Origin: CS4-C045 sp963844115 | GTDB taxonomy: Bacteria; Planctomycetota; Planctomycetia; Pirellulales; UBA7805 | Direction: 5' to 3' | Assembly (NCBI GenBank): GCA_963844115.1 | Contig: CAWJNN010000112.1 | Coordinates: 29,153-93,152 of the forward strand | DNA length: 64,000 nucleotides | Shown: positions 45,577-53,408 of the stretch, piece by piece | Numbering within the stretch: the stretch's first letter is position 1 | Layout: each line of letters starts with the position of its first letter | Position numbers and translations under genes: made by a program | Notes under the pieces: generated by a model | Databases searched by the model: none | Told to the model about the DNA's origin: nothing | The model's input: the letters and a program-made list of their open reading frames with translations, nothing else

Positions 45577-46434
45577 CTATCGCGGTCGCGCAGAAATGAC
45601 ACCCCACTCGGGACTGCTGGCGGTGGCATACAGCTTTTTTGGGATGCGACCGGCCAGATAGGCCAGACGACCGGCCTCGACACCTTTCTTCATGGCAACG
45701 GCCATCTTCAACGGATCGTCGGCGTGAGCGATGCCTGTGTTCAGCAGCACTCCGTCGACACCCAACTCCATCGCAATGGTCACGTCGCTGGCGGTACCCA
45801 CCCCTGCGTCGACAATCACGGGATAGTCGGGATCGTTCTCCTTCAGGTACTCCAGGCAGATACGTATGTTATTTGGGTTCAAGATTCCCTGTCCTGAGCC
45901 GATCGGGCTACCCGCCGGCATGACGCTTAGCGCGCCAGCCTCTTTCAATCGCCGCGCGGTGATTGGATCGTCATTCGTATAGCAAAGAACATCGAACCCC
46001 TCGGATACCAGTCGTTCCGTCGCTTCGACCGTAGCGACCGGATCGGGCAACAGTGTTTTCTTGTCGGCCAGCACTTCCAGCTTGACCCAGTTCGCCCCCG
46101 GATTCTCCAGGCCCAGCAATATCTCGCGACCCAATCGAGCCGTCCGGATCGCATCCTCGGCGGTAAAACATCCCGCGGTGTTTGGTAACAACGTATATCG
46201 ACGGGTATCAACGAAATCCAGCAGATTGTTACCCGCATCGTCGATCAGGCGATCGCGGCGAACGGCAACGGTGATGCACTGGGTGCCAGAGAGTTCCAAC
46301 GCCTCGCGCATCGATGCGTAACTGGCATACTTGCCAGTCCCGACAATCAGCCGATTGGTCAGCGTATGCTTACCTAGCCGGAGAGGGTCCCCATCGGCAA
46401 TGGATGAAACGCTCGTATTTTGTGATAAGGACAT
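45577..46434 (-). CDS. thiG: ThiG, thiazole synthase
   Basis: 285 residues. TIM-barrel motifs: NRLIVGTGKYASY, the Schiff-base lysine region NWVKLEVLAD, the MPAGSPIGSGQGI phosphate-binding loop and VIVDAGVGTASD. It builds the thiamin thiazole phosphate from DXP, dehydroglycine and ThiS thiocarboxylate. The start is ATG 46434 (MSLSQNTSV), 22 bases after thiS; the in-frame ATG at 46467 is less likely. Together with thiS it forms a short operon. No thiH/thiO or thiF is in view. Confidence 0.93.
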   Translation of the reverse strand: MSLSQNTSVSSIADGDPLRLGKHTLTNRLIVGTGKYASYASMREALELSGTQCITVAVRRDRLIDDAGNNLLDFVDTRRYTLLPNTAGCFTAEDAIRTARLGREILLGLENPGANWVKLEVLADKKTLLPDPVATVEATERLVSEGFDVLCYTNDDPITARRLKEAGALSVMPAGSPIGSGQGILNPNNIRICLEYLKENDPDYPVIVDAGVGTASDVTIAMELGVDGVLLNTGIAHADDPLKMAVAMKKGVEAGRLAYLAGRIPKKLYATASSPEWGVISARPR

Positions 46435-46456
46435 TCCTCTTCCACCATTCCCCGAC

Positions 46457-46657
46457 TCAGCCGCCACCGACCAGCGTCACGATTTCCAACCGGTCACCAT
46501 CGACCAATGCATGTCGAGCATGCTGTCCGCGCGGCACGAGCTGCAGATTCACTTCCACAGCGACGTGTCGCGATTCGACACTCATTGATTGTAAGAGTTC
46601 GGCGATGGTGGTCCCAGCGGGGGCGTCGCGCGACTGGTCGTTGACGCTGATTTGCAT
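46457..46657 (-). CDS. thiS: ThiS, sulfur carrier protein
   Basis: 66 residues with a ubiquitin-like fold, ending in the Gly-Gly needed for adenylation and thiocarboxylation (LVGGG). Internal blocks TIAELLQSMSV and HVAVEVNLQLVPR match ThiS. ATG 46657 (MQISVNDQ) is chosen; the longer frame is open upstream by chance. It is thiG's sulfur donor and lies directly before it. Confidence 0.9.
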   Translation of the reverse strand: MQISVNDQSRDAPAGTTIAELLQSMSVESRHVAVEVNLQLVPRGQHARHALVDGDRLEIVTLVGGG

Positions 46658-46665
46658 CAAATTGC

Positions 46666-47217
46666 TCAAGGTGCGGCGGCGGGTGCGACGTTGGTGTGCA
46701 CCCGAATATTGCGGAAAACGACTTCGTCCAGCGGCAGCAGCTCGCGACTGATGGGCTGCCGATTGGCCCCCAGGCGGCCAATCGAGGTGGGCAGGGCATA
46801 GGCCACGCATTTACCGCTCGACAGCTCGATGACGTACAGCGCCGATTGGGCAAGCGTCTTGTTGGTCTGGCGCTGGAACGAAGCCTGCCCCGTGACCATC
46901 AGATAGCTAGGATTCTTGGTGGCGGGCTTGCCGAAATCGCCGGTGATGTTCCGTTGATAAAATGACTGGAACTTGTTCGAACGCACGTTCAGCGCGGCAG
47001 CCTTCAATTCGCCGGTCGCTGCGTCCAAGAAGGCGACGTATTCGACGTCGTTTTCCAACGGACCGGTCGCAATGATGGATCCCCGCTGGCTCTGCGCGGC
47101 CATGGCATGAACCGGTATTTCCATCACGAGAGATGAAGCGGTCAGAGAGACCACGCAGGCTACGACGAGCGCCCTATAGCGATTCCGATCGAGCCGGAAA
47201 CGATTGCAGTAGCCCAC
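46666..47217 (-). CDS. Secreted hypothetical protein
   Basis: 183 residues. A signal peptide is clear: RNRYRALVVACVVSLTASSL followed by a cleavage-like AMA-AQS around residue 40. The mature part has the repeated theme of strands (DVEYVAFLDAATGELKAAAL, SALYVIELSSGKCVAYAL), which resembles a beta-propeller blade or quinoprotein-like strand pair. No family is recognised. It ends 8 bases before the thiS start, so it may be co-transcribed with thiSG, although no functional link is evident. Confidence 0.65.
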   Translation of the reverse strand: MGYCNRFRLDRNRYRALVVACVVSLTASSLVMEIPVHAMAAQSQRGSIIATGPLENDVEYVAFLDAATGELKAAALNVRSNKFQSFYQRNITGDFGKPATKNPSYLMVTGQASFQRQTNKTLAQSALYVIELSSGKCVAYALPTSIGRLGANRQPISRELLPLDEVVFRNIRVHTNVAPAAAP

Positions 47218-47591
47218 GTCGACTTACGATTTGACGCTCGATCCATCATCGCGAAATCTCCTTTTGACTGCCGCAAACGCAGTCAGTACCGTCAACGAAA
47301 CCGCGGATGCCAGTCCATGTGATGCGCGTGCACGATGCCAGAGGCGACATCGGTTCTTCCGAAATACTAGCGGTTTGGCGGTGAGGGTTCCAGGTCAGCT
47401 ACCTGCCGGCATTTGCGACAACGATACGGCGAAAGTTGCCGCCAGCAACACCTGGAAGTTTCAGTAACTTATGTTAAAACTTGGCGTTCAGGAACTGCAA
47501 TCAGGATCGCTGTGTCGCCAGCTCAGCCAGTGATCCGTGAATGGCGGTAAGGGCGTAGATTTAATTCGATTTTGGTACGGGAAAAAAGGTT
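47218..47591. other. 374-bp divergent intergenic region
   Basis: It lies between the secreted protein gene and the oxidoreductase gene. No gene or firm promoter is seen. An AGGTCAGCTACCTG imperfect palindrome is at about 47391-47404. Confidence 0.35.
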
Positions 47592-48787
47592 ATGGCTACG
47601 AACAAAACTTTGGGTCGAAAGTTGCGGATGGGTCTTGTGGGCGGTGGCATGGGGGCGTTTATCGGCCGAGTGCATTGTATCGCTGCCGTGATGGACAACC
47701 GAGCGGCACTGGTGGCTGGCGACTGTCCTCCGATCCGGAAAGAGCCAAGGCTTCCGCTCCCGATTACGATATCCCGGCCGAACGGGCGTACGGGTCATTT
47801 CAGGAGATGATTGATACGGAAGCAGGTTTACCGGCTGACCAGCGAATCGACTTCGTTACGGTTGCCGTGCCCAATCACGTGCACTTTCCCGTTGCCAAAG
47901 CGGCGGTGGCCGCGGGCCTGAACGTCGTTTGCGACAAGCCCATGACGTTCGATCTGGCTCAGGCCGAGGAGTTGGGAGGCCTGGTCGATCAATCCGACGT
48001 CGTCTTCGCGCTGACGCACAACTATACGGGGTACCCGTTGGTACGCCAGGCGAGAGAAATGATACTGGGCGGTGAGCTGGGTGAAATCAACGCGGTTCGC
48101 GCGCAGTATATGCAGGGCTGGTTGCGATCTCGGCTCGAACTGGAGGACCAGAAACAAGCGGCATGGCGAACCGATCCAGCCCGCAGCGGTGCCGCGGGCT
48201 GTTTTGGTGATATCGCGACACACGCCTTTAACCTGGGACGGTACATGACGGGACTCATTCCTGCCGAACTCAGCTGCAATCTGAAGACGTTTGAAGAAGG
48301 TCGACAGCTGGACGACTACGGGCATGCCGTGCTGCGGTATGAAAATGGTGGCGTGGGGACCGTGACGGCGTCACAGATCACCCATGGACGAGAGAACGAT
48401 TTGCAGATCGAAATCGACGGCACGAAGGGACATCTTTTCTGGCGTCAGGAAGAACCGAACCAAATGATTGTTCGCCAGAATGGGAAGGCACACCAGATTT
48501 ACACGCGCGATCCAAACGCTCCGTTCACCAGACCGACGGCGGCGAGTTCCTGCCGCCTGCCATCCGGCCACCCGGAAGCCTACCTGGAAGCATTTGCCAA
48601 CGTGTACTGTGCGGCCTACGACGACATGGCCAAACGAGCGAGCGGCGAGTCGTTCGAACGACGTGATACGTTGTATCCGAACGTAAACGACGGCGTGGAA
48701 GGGATGTATTTCATTCAACAGTGCGTGGCTAGCAGTGGCGAGGGCGGCCAGTGGTTGCCTGTGCATCACGAGCGAGCACGGCGGTAG
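47592..48787 (+). CDS. Gfo/Idh/MocA oxidoreductase, one frameshift
   Basis: About 398 residues after repair. The N-terminal Rossmann fold starts MGLVGGGMGAFIGRVH; the frame changes near 47721 (LVAG-x-LSSDPERA), and one missing base links it to the rest. The family motif CDKPMTFDLAQAEEL and a C-terminal alpha/beta domain with H-containing NYTGYPLVRQAREMI follow. Members oxidise or dehydrate sugars and inositols with NAD(P). The substrate is unknown. It lies 18 bases before the zinc-ribbon gene and may share its transcript. Confidence 0.87.
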
Positions 48788-48805
48788 TCGGTATCAGTAA
48801 CAATC

Positions 48806-49888
48806 ATGTCGCTGGTCCCCGCCGAGAAAAAGATTTCCGACGACACGTTGCCGTTACCGCACGGCGAACCGTGCCGTGTTTGCGGTTCTCCAATCGAAGC
48901 AGGGGATCACTACTGCGCGGGGTGTGGGGATGTTATCGACGATTCCTCCAGGCAGGAATCGCCGGACGTCGAGCCGGAACGGCGGTTTTTCCGATGCAAG
49001 AACTGCGGTAGTGAAGTCGCGACGAACCCGGACCAGCGTAGTTATGTCTGCGCTTTTTGCGATTCGACCTACGTCGTTGAATTCTCGCGAGATCAGAGCG
49101 AACGGCAGAGACCGGAGTTCGTCGTCGGGTTCACGGTGACCAAGGAGCAGGCGGACGAGCGATTTCGCGAGTGGATTGGTCGGAATCGTTGGTTTCGACC
49201 GGTTGACGTGGCGGCATCAACAATTGTCGAACGACTGCAGGGCGTCTACATGCCGTTCTGGTTGTTTTCAACGCTAGCGAAAAGCGGTTGGTCAGCACGG
49301 ATTGGTGAACACTGGTACCGAACGGAAACCTACACAGAAATGGTCAACGGCAAGCCCGTGACGCGATCCCGACAGGTTCGCGAGACCGAATGGTGGGACC
49401 TGGCTGGCCGCCACCACAAATACCACACGCGGTTCGTGATCGTCGGCAGTAGTCGACTTACGCCCGTGGACGCCGAACGTATCAAGCCGTTTCGCCTGGA
49501 GGCGTTAAAACGTTACGAGCCATACTTTCTGGCCGGCTGGCTGGCCGAGGAATACTCAATCGATCGCGACGAGGCCTTTCAACAGTGTAAGGCGGCGTTC
49601 GACCGGCAGGAGCGAGCCGCCATCGGCCAATTCATGCCGGGCGATGAGCATCGGGAACTTCAAGCCGAGACAGAATTCAAGCACATTCAGTCCGACTTGA
49701 TTCTGCTCCCCGTTTATGTGCTGTCGTATCGTTACCGGGAAAAGGTTTACCGCTTTCTGATGAACGGGCAGACCGGCAAACTGGCTGGCGATAAACCAGT
49801 TTCGCGAGGACGAATCGGGGCGGCGATCGGGATCGGAGTTCTGGCGCTGATGATTCTGTTCCTAATCGTTCGGCTCCTGTCGGGCTAA
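48806..49888 (+). CDS. Zinc-ribbon protein with C-terminal membrane anchor
   Basis: 360 residues. Two zinc ribbons are visible: CRVCGSP...CAGCGD (residues 23-41) and CKNCGS...CAFCDS (63-84). A large soluble middle domain containing PVYVLSYRYREKVYRF follows. One hydrophobic helix at the end (AAIGIGVLALMILFLIVRLL) would anchor it to the membrane with the rest in the cytoplasm. It resembles the 'zinc-ribbon, TFIIB-type or PriA-like' conserved proteins, whose function is unknown. Confidence 0.75.
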   Translation: MSLVPAEKKISDDTLPLPHGEPCRVCGSPIEAGDHYCAGCGDVIDDSSRQESPDVEPERRFFRCKNCGSEVATNPDQRSYVCAFCDSTYVVEFSRDQSERQRPEFVVGFTVTKEQADERFREWIGRNRWFRPVDVAASTIVERLQGVYMPFWLFSTLAKSGWSARIGEHWYRTETYTEMVNGKPVTRSRQVRETEWWDLAGRHHKYHTRFVIVGSSRLTPVDAERIKPFRLEALKRYEPYFLAGWLAEEYSIDRDEAFQQCKAAFDRQERAAIGQFMPGDEHRELQAETEFKHIQSDLILLPVYVLSYRYREKVYRFLMNGQTGKLAGDKPVSRGRIGAAIGIGVLALMILFLIVRLLSG

Positions 49889-49975
49889 GGTCATCGTTAA
49901 GTCGTTTTCAGACTGTAAGTTGCGGCGACGTAGCGGCCCCTGGGTCGTACGAACATATTTTTTCTTGCCAAATGA

Positions 49976-50004
49976 TTGAAAAGACGCATTTGGCCGCTTA
50001 TAGT
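49976..50004 (+). promoter_or_regulatory. Strong sigma70-type promoter
   Basis: TTGAAA (49976-49981) and TATAGT (49999-50004) are exactly 17 bases apart; each matches five of six consensus positions. It lies ~90 bases after the zinc-ribbon stop and ~213 bases before the PEP-CTERM gene. The transcript would begin near 50011 and meet the terminator at 50068-50138. Confidence 0.65.
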
Positions 50005-50010
50005 GGACGT

Positions 50011-50138
50011 ACCTGCGGAAGATTTCTGCAGCCATCTACAAAACCTGAAATTCGGTAAGACCCAGTAGAAAACCCTCGACTACGTTTTTCACATGCCCAC
50101 TCGGGCGAACCGTGAAAGTCGTATTCGGGGGTTTTTTT
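50011..50138 (+). ncRNA. Candidate structured leader or small RNA
   Basis: About 128 bases between a promoter and an intrinsic terminator, with no coding frame. Successive helices can be drawn by eye: CTGCGGAA/TTCTGCAG (about 50013-50031), ACCTGAA/TTCGGT and then the terminator stem. GTAG before the terminator can pair with CTAC inside it, giving an alternative that would break the terminator. That is the layout of a transcription attenuator or riboswitch for the gene at 50217, or of an independent small RNA. I do not recognise a known RNA family. Confidence 0.45.
50068..50138 (+). terminator. Intrinsic terminator with nested long stem
   Basis: AAAACCCTCGAC pairs with the CG-rich GTATTCGGGGGTTTT side (some G-U pairs), and inside it TTTTCAC pairs with GTGAAAG, then CCC with GGG. 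A run of seven T residues follows. It is a strong hairpin placed ~75 bases before the PEP-CTERM start. Confidence 0.7.
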
Positions 50139-50216
50139 GTTGCCAATGCAAGATTGAGTAGCTGTCAGTTACATCCGTTTTGATAGTCACGTTACGCAAT
50201 CTGCAAGGTGCAACCT

Positions 50217-51041
50217 ATGAAATTCCGAACACTTATTGCCAGTTTCGTTTTTACAATCTCCGCGGTATTTCTTACCGGCCAGTCGGCGGCCTACGCCACG
50301 CAAGCGCACGATGATGCGGCGGAAGCCCCCTACGGCGACGGCTGGCAGTCCGGCGATAATGGCGGATCAGGCTTTTTTCCTTGGACTCTGAATGCCACGG
50401 ACAATGCGGGCCACTTTATCGCTTCGTCTACCGGCAACGGTTTCGGAGACACCAATGGCGACGGCGACATCGACACTGCGGGGGCAACCGCCTGGGGAAT
50501 GTTCGCAAATAGTGGTGGTTCTGCGGAAGCTTTTCGTGGTTTTGATCAGCCATTGGTGAGAAACCGTCGCTTTAGTGTTTCCATGGATAACGGCTTCGTA
50601 ACGGTAGATGATTCCTTACGTCAAGTCGGTATGGCGCTCAGAACCGGCGGCGGAACGAACCGGTTCGAGTTTCTCTTTATCGCAGGCGCTGCGAACACCT
50701 ACCTCATCAATGATTCCGACATCGGCTTCCCTTCCAACATTCCCTTTACTGACCAGGGACTCGATTTGGCGCTTACCTTGACCGGACCGAATACCTACGA
50801 CCTCCTGGTCACGCGTGTTTTCGACGGAGTGGAGTATCCTTTTAAGAACCGAACATTTGGTGGAACGGGCGAAATCACAAACTTCCGTGGATTCAACGAC
50901 AATGCGGGAATGTTTGAGTCAAATAATCTTTACTTCAACAATCTATCCATTACCTCCGTCGTACCGGAGCCGACATCGTTTGGCTTGCTGGCGATCGGCA
51001 TGACGGCCTTGCTGCTCTCGGGAAGACGCCGTCGCCGATGA
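50217..51041 (+). CDS. PEP-CTERM surface/exported protein
   Basis: 274 residues. Signal peptide KFRTLIASFVFTISAVFLTG with cleavage around AYA-TQ. The mature part is rich in Gly, Asn, Asp and aromatic residues with a beta-sandwich look. The end carries the full sorting signal: VPEPTS, a hydrophobic stretch (FGLLAIGMTALLLS) and GRRRRR. The exosortase system cuts at PEP and attaches such proteins to the envelope or exopolysaccharide. No exosortase gene is in the window. ATG 50217 has AAGGTG upstream; the GTG at 50208 is less likely. Confidence 0.85.
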   Translation: MKFRTLIASFVFTISAVFLTGQSAAYATQAHDDAAEAPYGDGWQSGDNGGSGFFPWTLNATDNAGHFIASSTGNGFGDTNGDGDIDTAGATAWGMFANSGGSAEAFRGFDQPLVRNRRFSVSMDNGFVTVDDSLRQVGMALRTGGGTNRFEFLFIAGAANTYLINDSDIGFPSNIPFTDQGLDLALTLTGPNTYDLLVTRVFDGVEYPFKNRTFGGTGEITNFRGFNDNAGMFESNNLYFNNLSITSVVPEPTSFGLLAIGMTALLLSGRRRRR

Positions 51042-51116
51042 ATCGGTCGGTGGTCGGGACCTGAAACGCACCCGTCTGCAGTGAGCTTACAATCGCGGCG
51101 TATTGCTAGCGTCGTA

Positions 51117-51145
51117 GTGGCAGGTGCCCAGTGAGGCACCGCCAC
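51117..51145 (+). terminator. Terminator hairpin after PEP-CTERM gene
   Basis: GTGGC(A)GGTGCC pairs with GGCACCGCCAC around the loop CAGTGA, followed by GAGAGTTTT. The T tract is short but the stem is strong. Confidence 0.55.
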
Positions 51146-51238
51146 GAGAGTTTTAAGGAACGAATATCTATTCGTGGGCCGTTCGGCCCCGGCCAGTTTC
51201 TGCGCATTTACCGAAAAAATACCTTGTTTTAGTACTCC

Positions 51239-51265
51239 TGGTATAATACACTTGTTTAAAACAAG
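51239..51265 (+). promoter_or_regulatory. Extended -10 promoter and palindromic TetR operator
   Basis: TGGTATAAT at 51239-51247 is an extended -10 element. Four bases later, CTTGTTT-A-AAACAAG (51251-51265) is a perfect palindrome covering the expected start site, with a second half-site CTTGTTTTAG at about 51223. A repressor bound here would block transcription of the downstream tetR-MFP-RND genes, which fits autoregulation. Confidence 0.6.
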
Positions 51266-51292
51266 CGTTTTAATTCTGGGAGGCGTGATCTC

Positions 51293-51949
51293 GTGGTCAA
51301 AGATGATACGCGTCGGCAGATTCTGAATATCGCCGGCGAAATCTTTGCAGAGAAAGGGTTTCCGTCAACAACCGTGCGGTTTATTTGCGAGCGTGCGGGT
51401 GTGAATCTGGCGGCGGTGAACTACTATTTCGGAGACAAGGAGCGGCTGTATATCGAGGCCGTCAAACACGCTCGACGCCTTCGCGAGGAACAGACGCCGC
51501 TGCCCGAATGGTCGGTAGACACGGCTCCGGTCGACAAGCTGAAAACGTTCATCGCCACGTTCACTCGACGGATTGTCGGCAAAGATGCAGCGCCCTGGCC
51601 GATGCGCCTGCTGGTCCGCGAGTTAATGGAGCCGACCAGGGCGTGCGAAGAGATGGTAGAGGAGGCGTTTCGTCCCGTTTTTCAGTTACTCGTGGGCATC
51701 CTGGACGAGCTTACTGAGAAACGCCTACCCAAACATCGACTCGAACAATTGGCTTTCAGTGTTTTCGGCCAGATCGTTTATTACCGCGTTCACGAGCGAA
51801 TTGTCGGAATGTTGGTGGACGCCGACCAGCTGGCTGCACATTACCATACCGATCAACTCGCCGATCATATCTCGGACGTCATTCTGGCGGCGGCAGCTGG
51901 TTTGTCTGGCAACAAGAAATCGCCCTCCACCGTCGAAGAGTCCTCGTAA
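51293..51949 (+). CDS. TetR family transcriptional regulator
   Basis: 218 residues. The N-terminal helix-turn-helix is typical: RRQILNIAGEIFAEKGFPSTTVRFICERAGVNLAAVNYYFGDKERLYIEAV. The C-terminal ligand domain resembles the CerR/CecR-type group (DUF1956-like), but this is a loose resemblance. The start is GTG 51293 after GGGAGG. It leads a three-gene set with an adaptor and an RND pump, and probably represses it until an exporter substrate binds. Confidence 0.88.
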   Translation: MVKDDTRRQILNIAGEIFAEKGFPSTTVRFICERAGVNLAAVNYYFGDKERLYIEAVKHARRLREEQTPLPEWSVDTAPVDKLKTFIATFTRRIVGKDAAPWPMRLLVRELMEPTRACEEMVEEAFRPVFQLLVGILDELTEKRLPKHRLEQLAFSVFGQIVYYRVHERIVGMLVDADQLAAHYHTDQLADHISDVILAAAAGLSGNKKSPSTVEESS

Positions 51950-52001
51950 GACCTGTTTTGTATTAACGGACATAAAGAACATAAAGAATAGGAACAGCGG
52001 A

Positions 52002-53408
52002 ATGCCCGGAGTGTTATCTCGTCTGCTGCATTATGCGTTGCCGATCACGATTCTCGTGTTTGGGTTCGGCGGCCTCTTTTTCTTGAAGAGCCTGCGAGCC
52101 AAGCCCGAATCGAACGCACCCGACAAGCAGGCGCCCTTGGTGGAGACCGTCCCACTGCGGGCCCACGATGACGGGCTCGTCTTTGAAACCGACGGCCAGG
52201 TTGTTCCCTACCGTGAGGTCATATTGGCTGCGGAAGTCGCGGGTCGCGTCCAGACGAAATGGCCCGATTGCGAAACCGGGCGATTCGTGACGAAGGGTAG
52301 CCCACTCATTCAAATCGATCCAAGCGATTATGCGATTGAAGTTCGTCGGATCAGTGAACTTTCCCGGCAAGCCGATCTGAGCCTGGATGAGCTGGTGGTC
52401 GAACGATTGAACACGGGCGAAATGATTGAGCTGGCCGAAAGCGAGCTGGAATTATCCCAAAAGGAACGCCGACGCCAAGAATCACTCGTCCAGCAGCGAG
52501 CGGGCTCGGAAAAAGAACACGACACCGCCCGGCGCGGCCTCCTTGTCGCGCAAAACGCCCTGCAACGGTTGAAGAAGGAGCGCAGCCTGCTGGATGTCCG
52601 CGAAAGTCGTCTGAAGAGCGAAAAGAAACGCCTGGTCGCTGAATTGGAAAAAGCACAATTAAACGTCCGGCGCACCAAGATCGTGGCGCCCATGGACGGC
52701 ATTATTACGGAGGATTCAGTCGAAGAGGACGGCTACGTCACGCCGGGAAGTATGTTGGCCGGGATGGAGGACGTCTCCAAGGTCGAGGTTCGATTCAATT
52801 TGCGGATGGACGAACTGCAATGGTTCTGGCGACATGCAAACGTCAACAAACCTGGAACCGATGTAGAGACCGGGCGTAGCTATCACCTTCCCAATTTGCC
52901 AGTCACCGTCTCTTACCAGGTGGAGGGACAGACTTACAACTGGCTCGGTCACCTCTCGCGGTACGATGGTGCCGCAGTCAACTCGGCGACGCGCACCGTA
53001 CCGTGCATTGTTGAAGTCGCGGACCCCAGGCAGACCCAGAAAGAGAGCGACGGCACAACCGTGTCCCTCGCCGCTCCGCCCGCACTCATGCGCGGCATGT
53101 TTGTTTCGGTGCGATTGCGAGTGCCGCTGAAGGATCCGCTGCTGGCCGCGCCCGAGGCAGCAATTCGTCCCGGCAAAAAATTGTGGATTGTGCGTGACGG
53201 GAAACTGCATGTCGAAACTGTCACGGTCGTCCAGTTGTTTGCCGATCAGGCATTGCTCGCACCGGCCGGCTCGGACTTGTCTCCCGGAACCGTAGTTATT
53301 GTGTCGCCGCTGCCCTTGGCGGTGGATGGAATGGACGTGCGATTAGCCGACGCCGAGCCAAAGGTAGCCGGCACCAGTGACGTCGAGCGGAAAGGAGCAG
53401 GAGGATGA
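52002..53408 (+). CDS. RND efflux periplasmic adaptor (membrane fusion protein)
   Basis: 468 residues. N-terminal membrane anchor YALPITILVFGFGGLFFLKSL, then a lipoyl half (AGRVQTKWPDCETGRFVTKGSPLIQID), a long coiled-coil hairpin (~200 residues, rich in E/L/R heptads from LSRQADLSLDELV to LEKAQLNVRRTKIVAPMDG), and beta-barrel and proximal domains. It bridges the inner-membrane RND pump to an outer-membrane channel. ATG 52002 follows AGGAA; upstream in-frame sequence overlaps tetR and is ignored. It overlaps the pump gene's start by 4 bases. Confidence 0.92.
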   Translation: MPGVLSRLLHYALPITILVFGFGGLFFLKSLRAKPESNAPDKQAPLVETVPLRAHDDGLVFETDGQVVPYREVILAAEVAGRVQTKWPDCETGRFVTKGSPLIQIDPSDYAIEVRRISELSRQADLSLDELVVERLNTGEMIELAESELELSQKERRRQESLVQQRAGSEKEHDTARRGLLVAQNALQRLKKERSLLDVRESRLKSEKKRLVAELEKAQLNVRRTKIVAPMDGIITEDSVEEDGYVTPGSMLAGMEDVSKVEVRFNLRMDELQWFWRHANVNKPGTDVETGRSYHLPNLPVTVSYQVEGQTYNWLGHLSRYDGAAVNSATRTVPCIVEVADPRQTQKESDGTTVSLAAPPALMRGMFVSVRLRVPLKDPLLAAPEAAIRPGKKLWIVRDGKLHVETVTVVQLFADQALLAPAGSDLSPGTVVIVSPLPLAVDGMDVRLADAEPKVAGTSDVERKGAGG

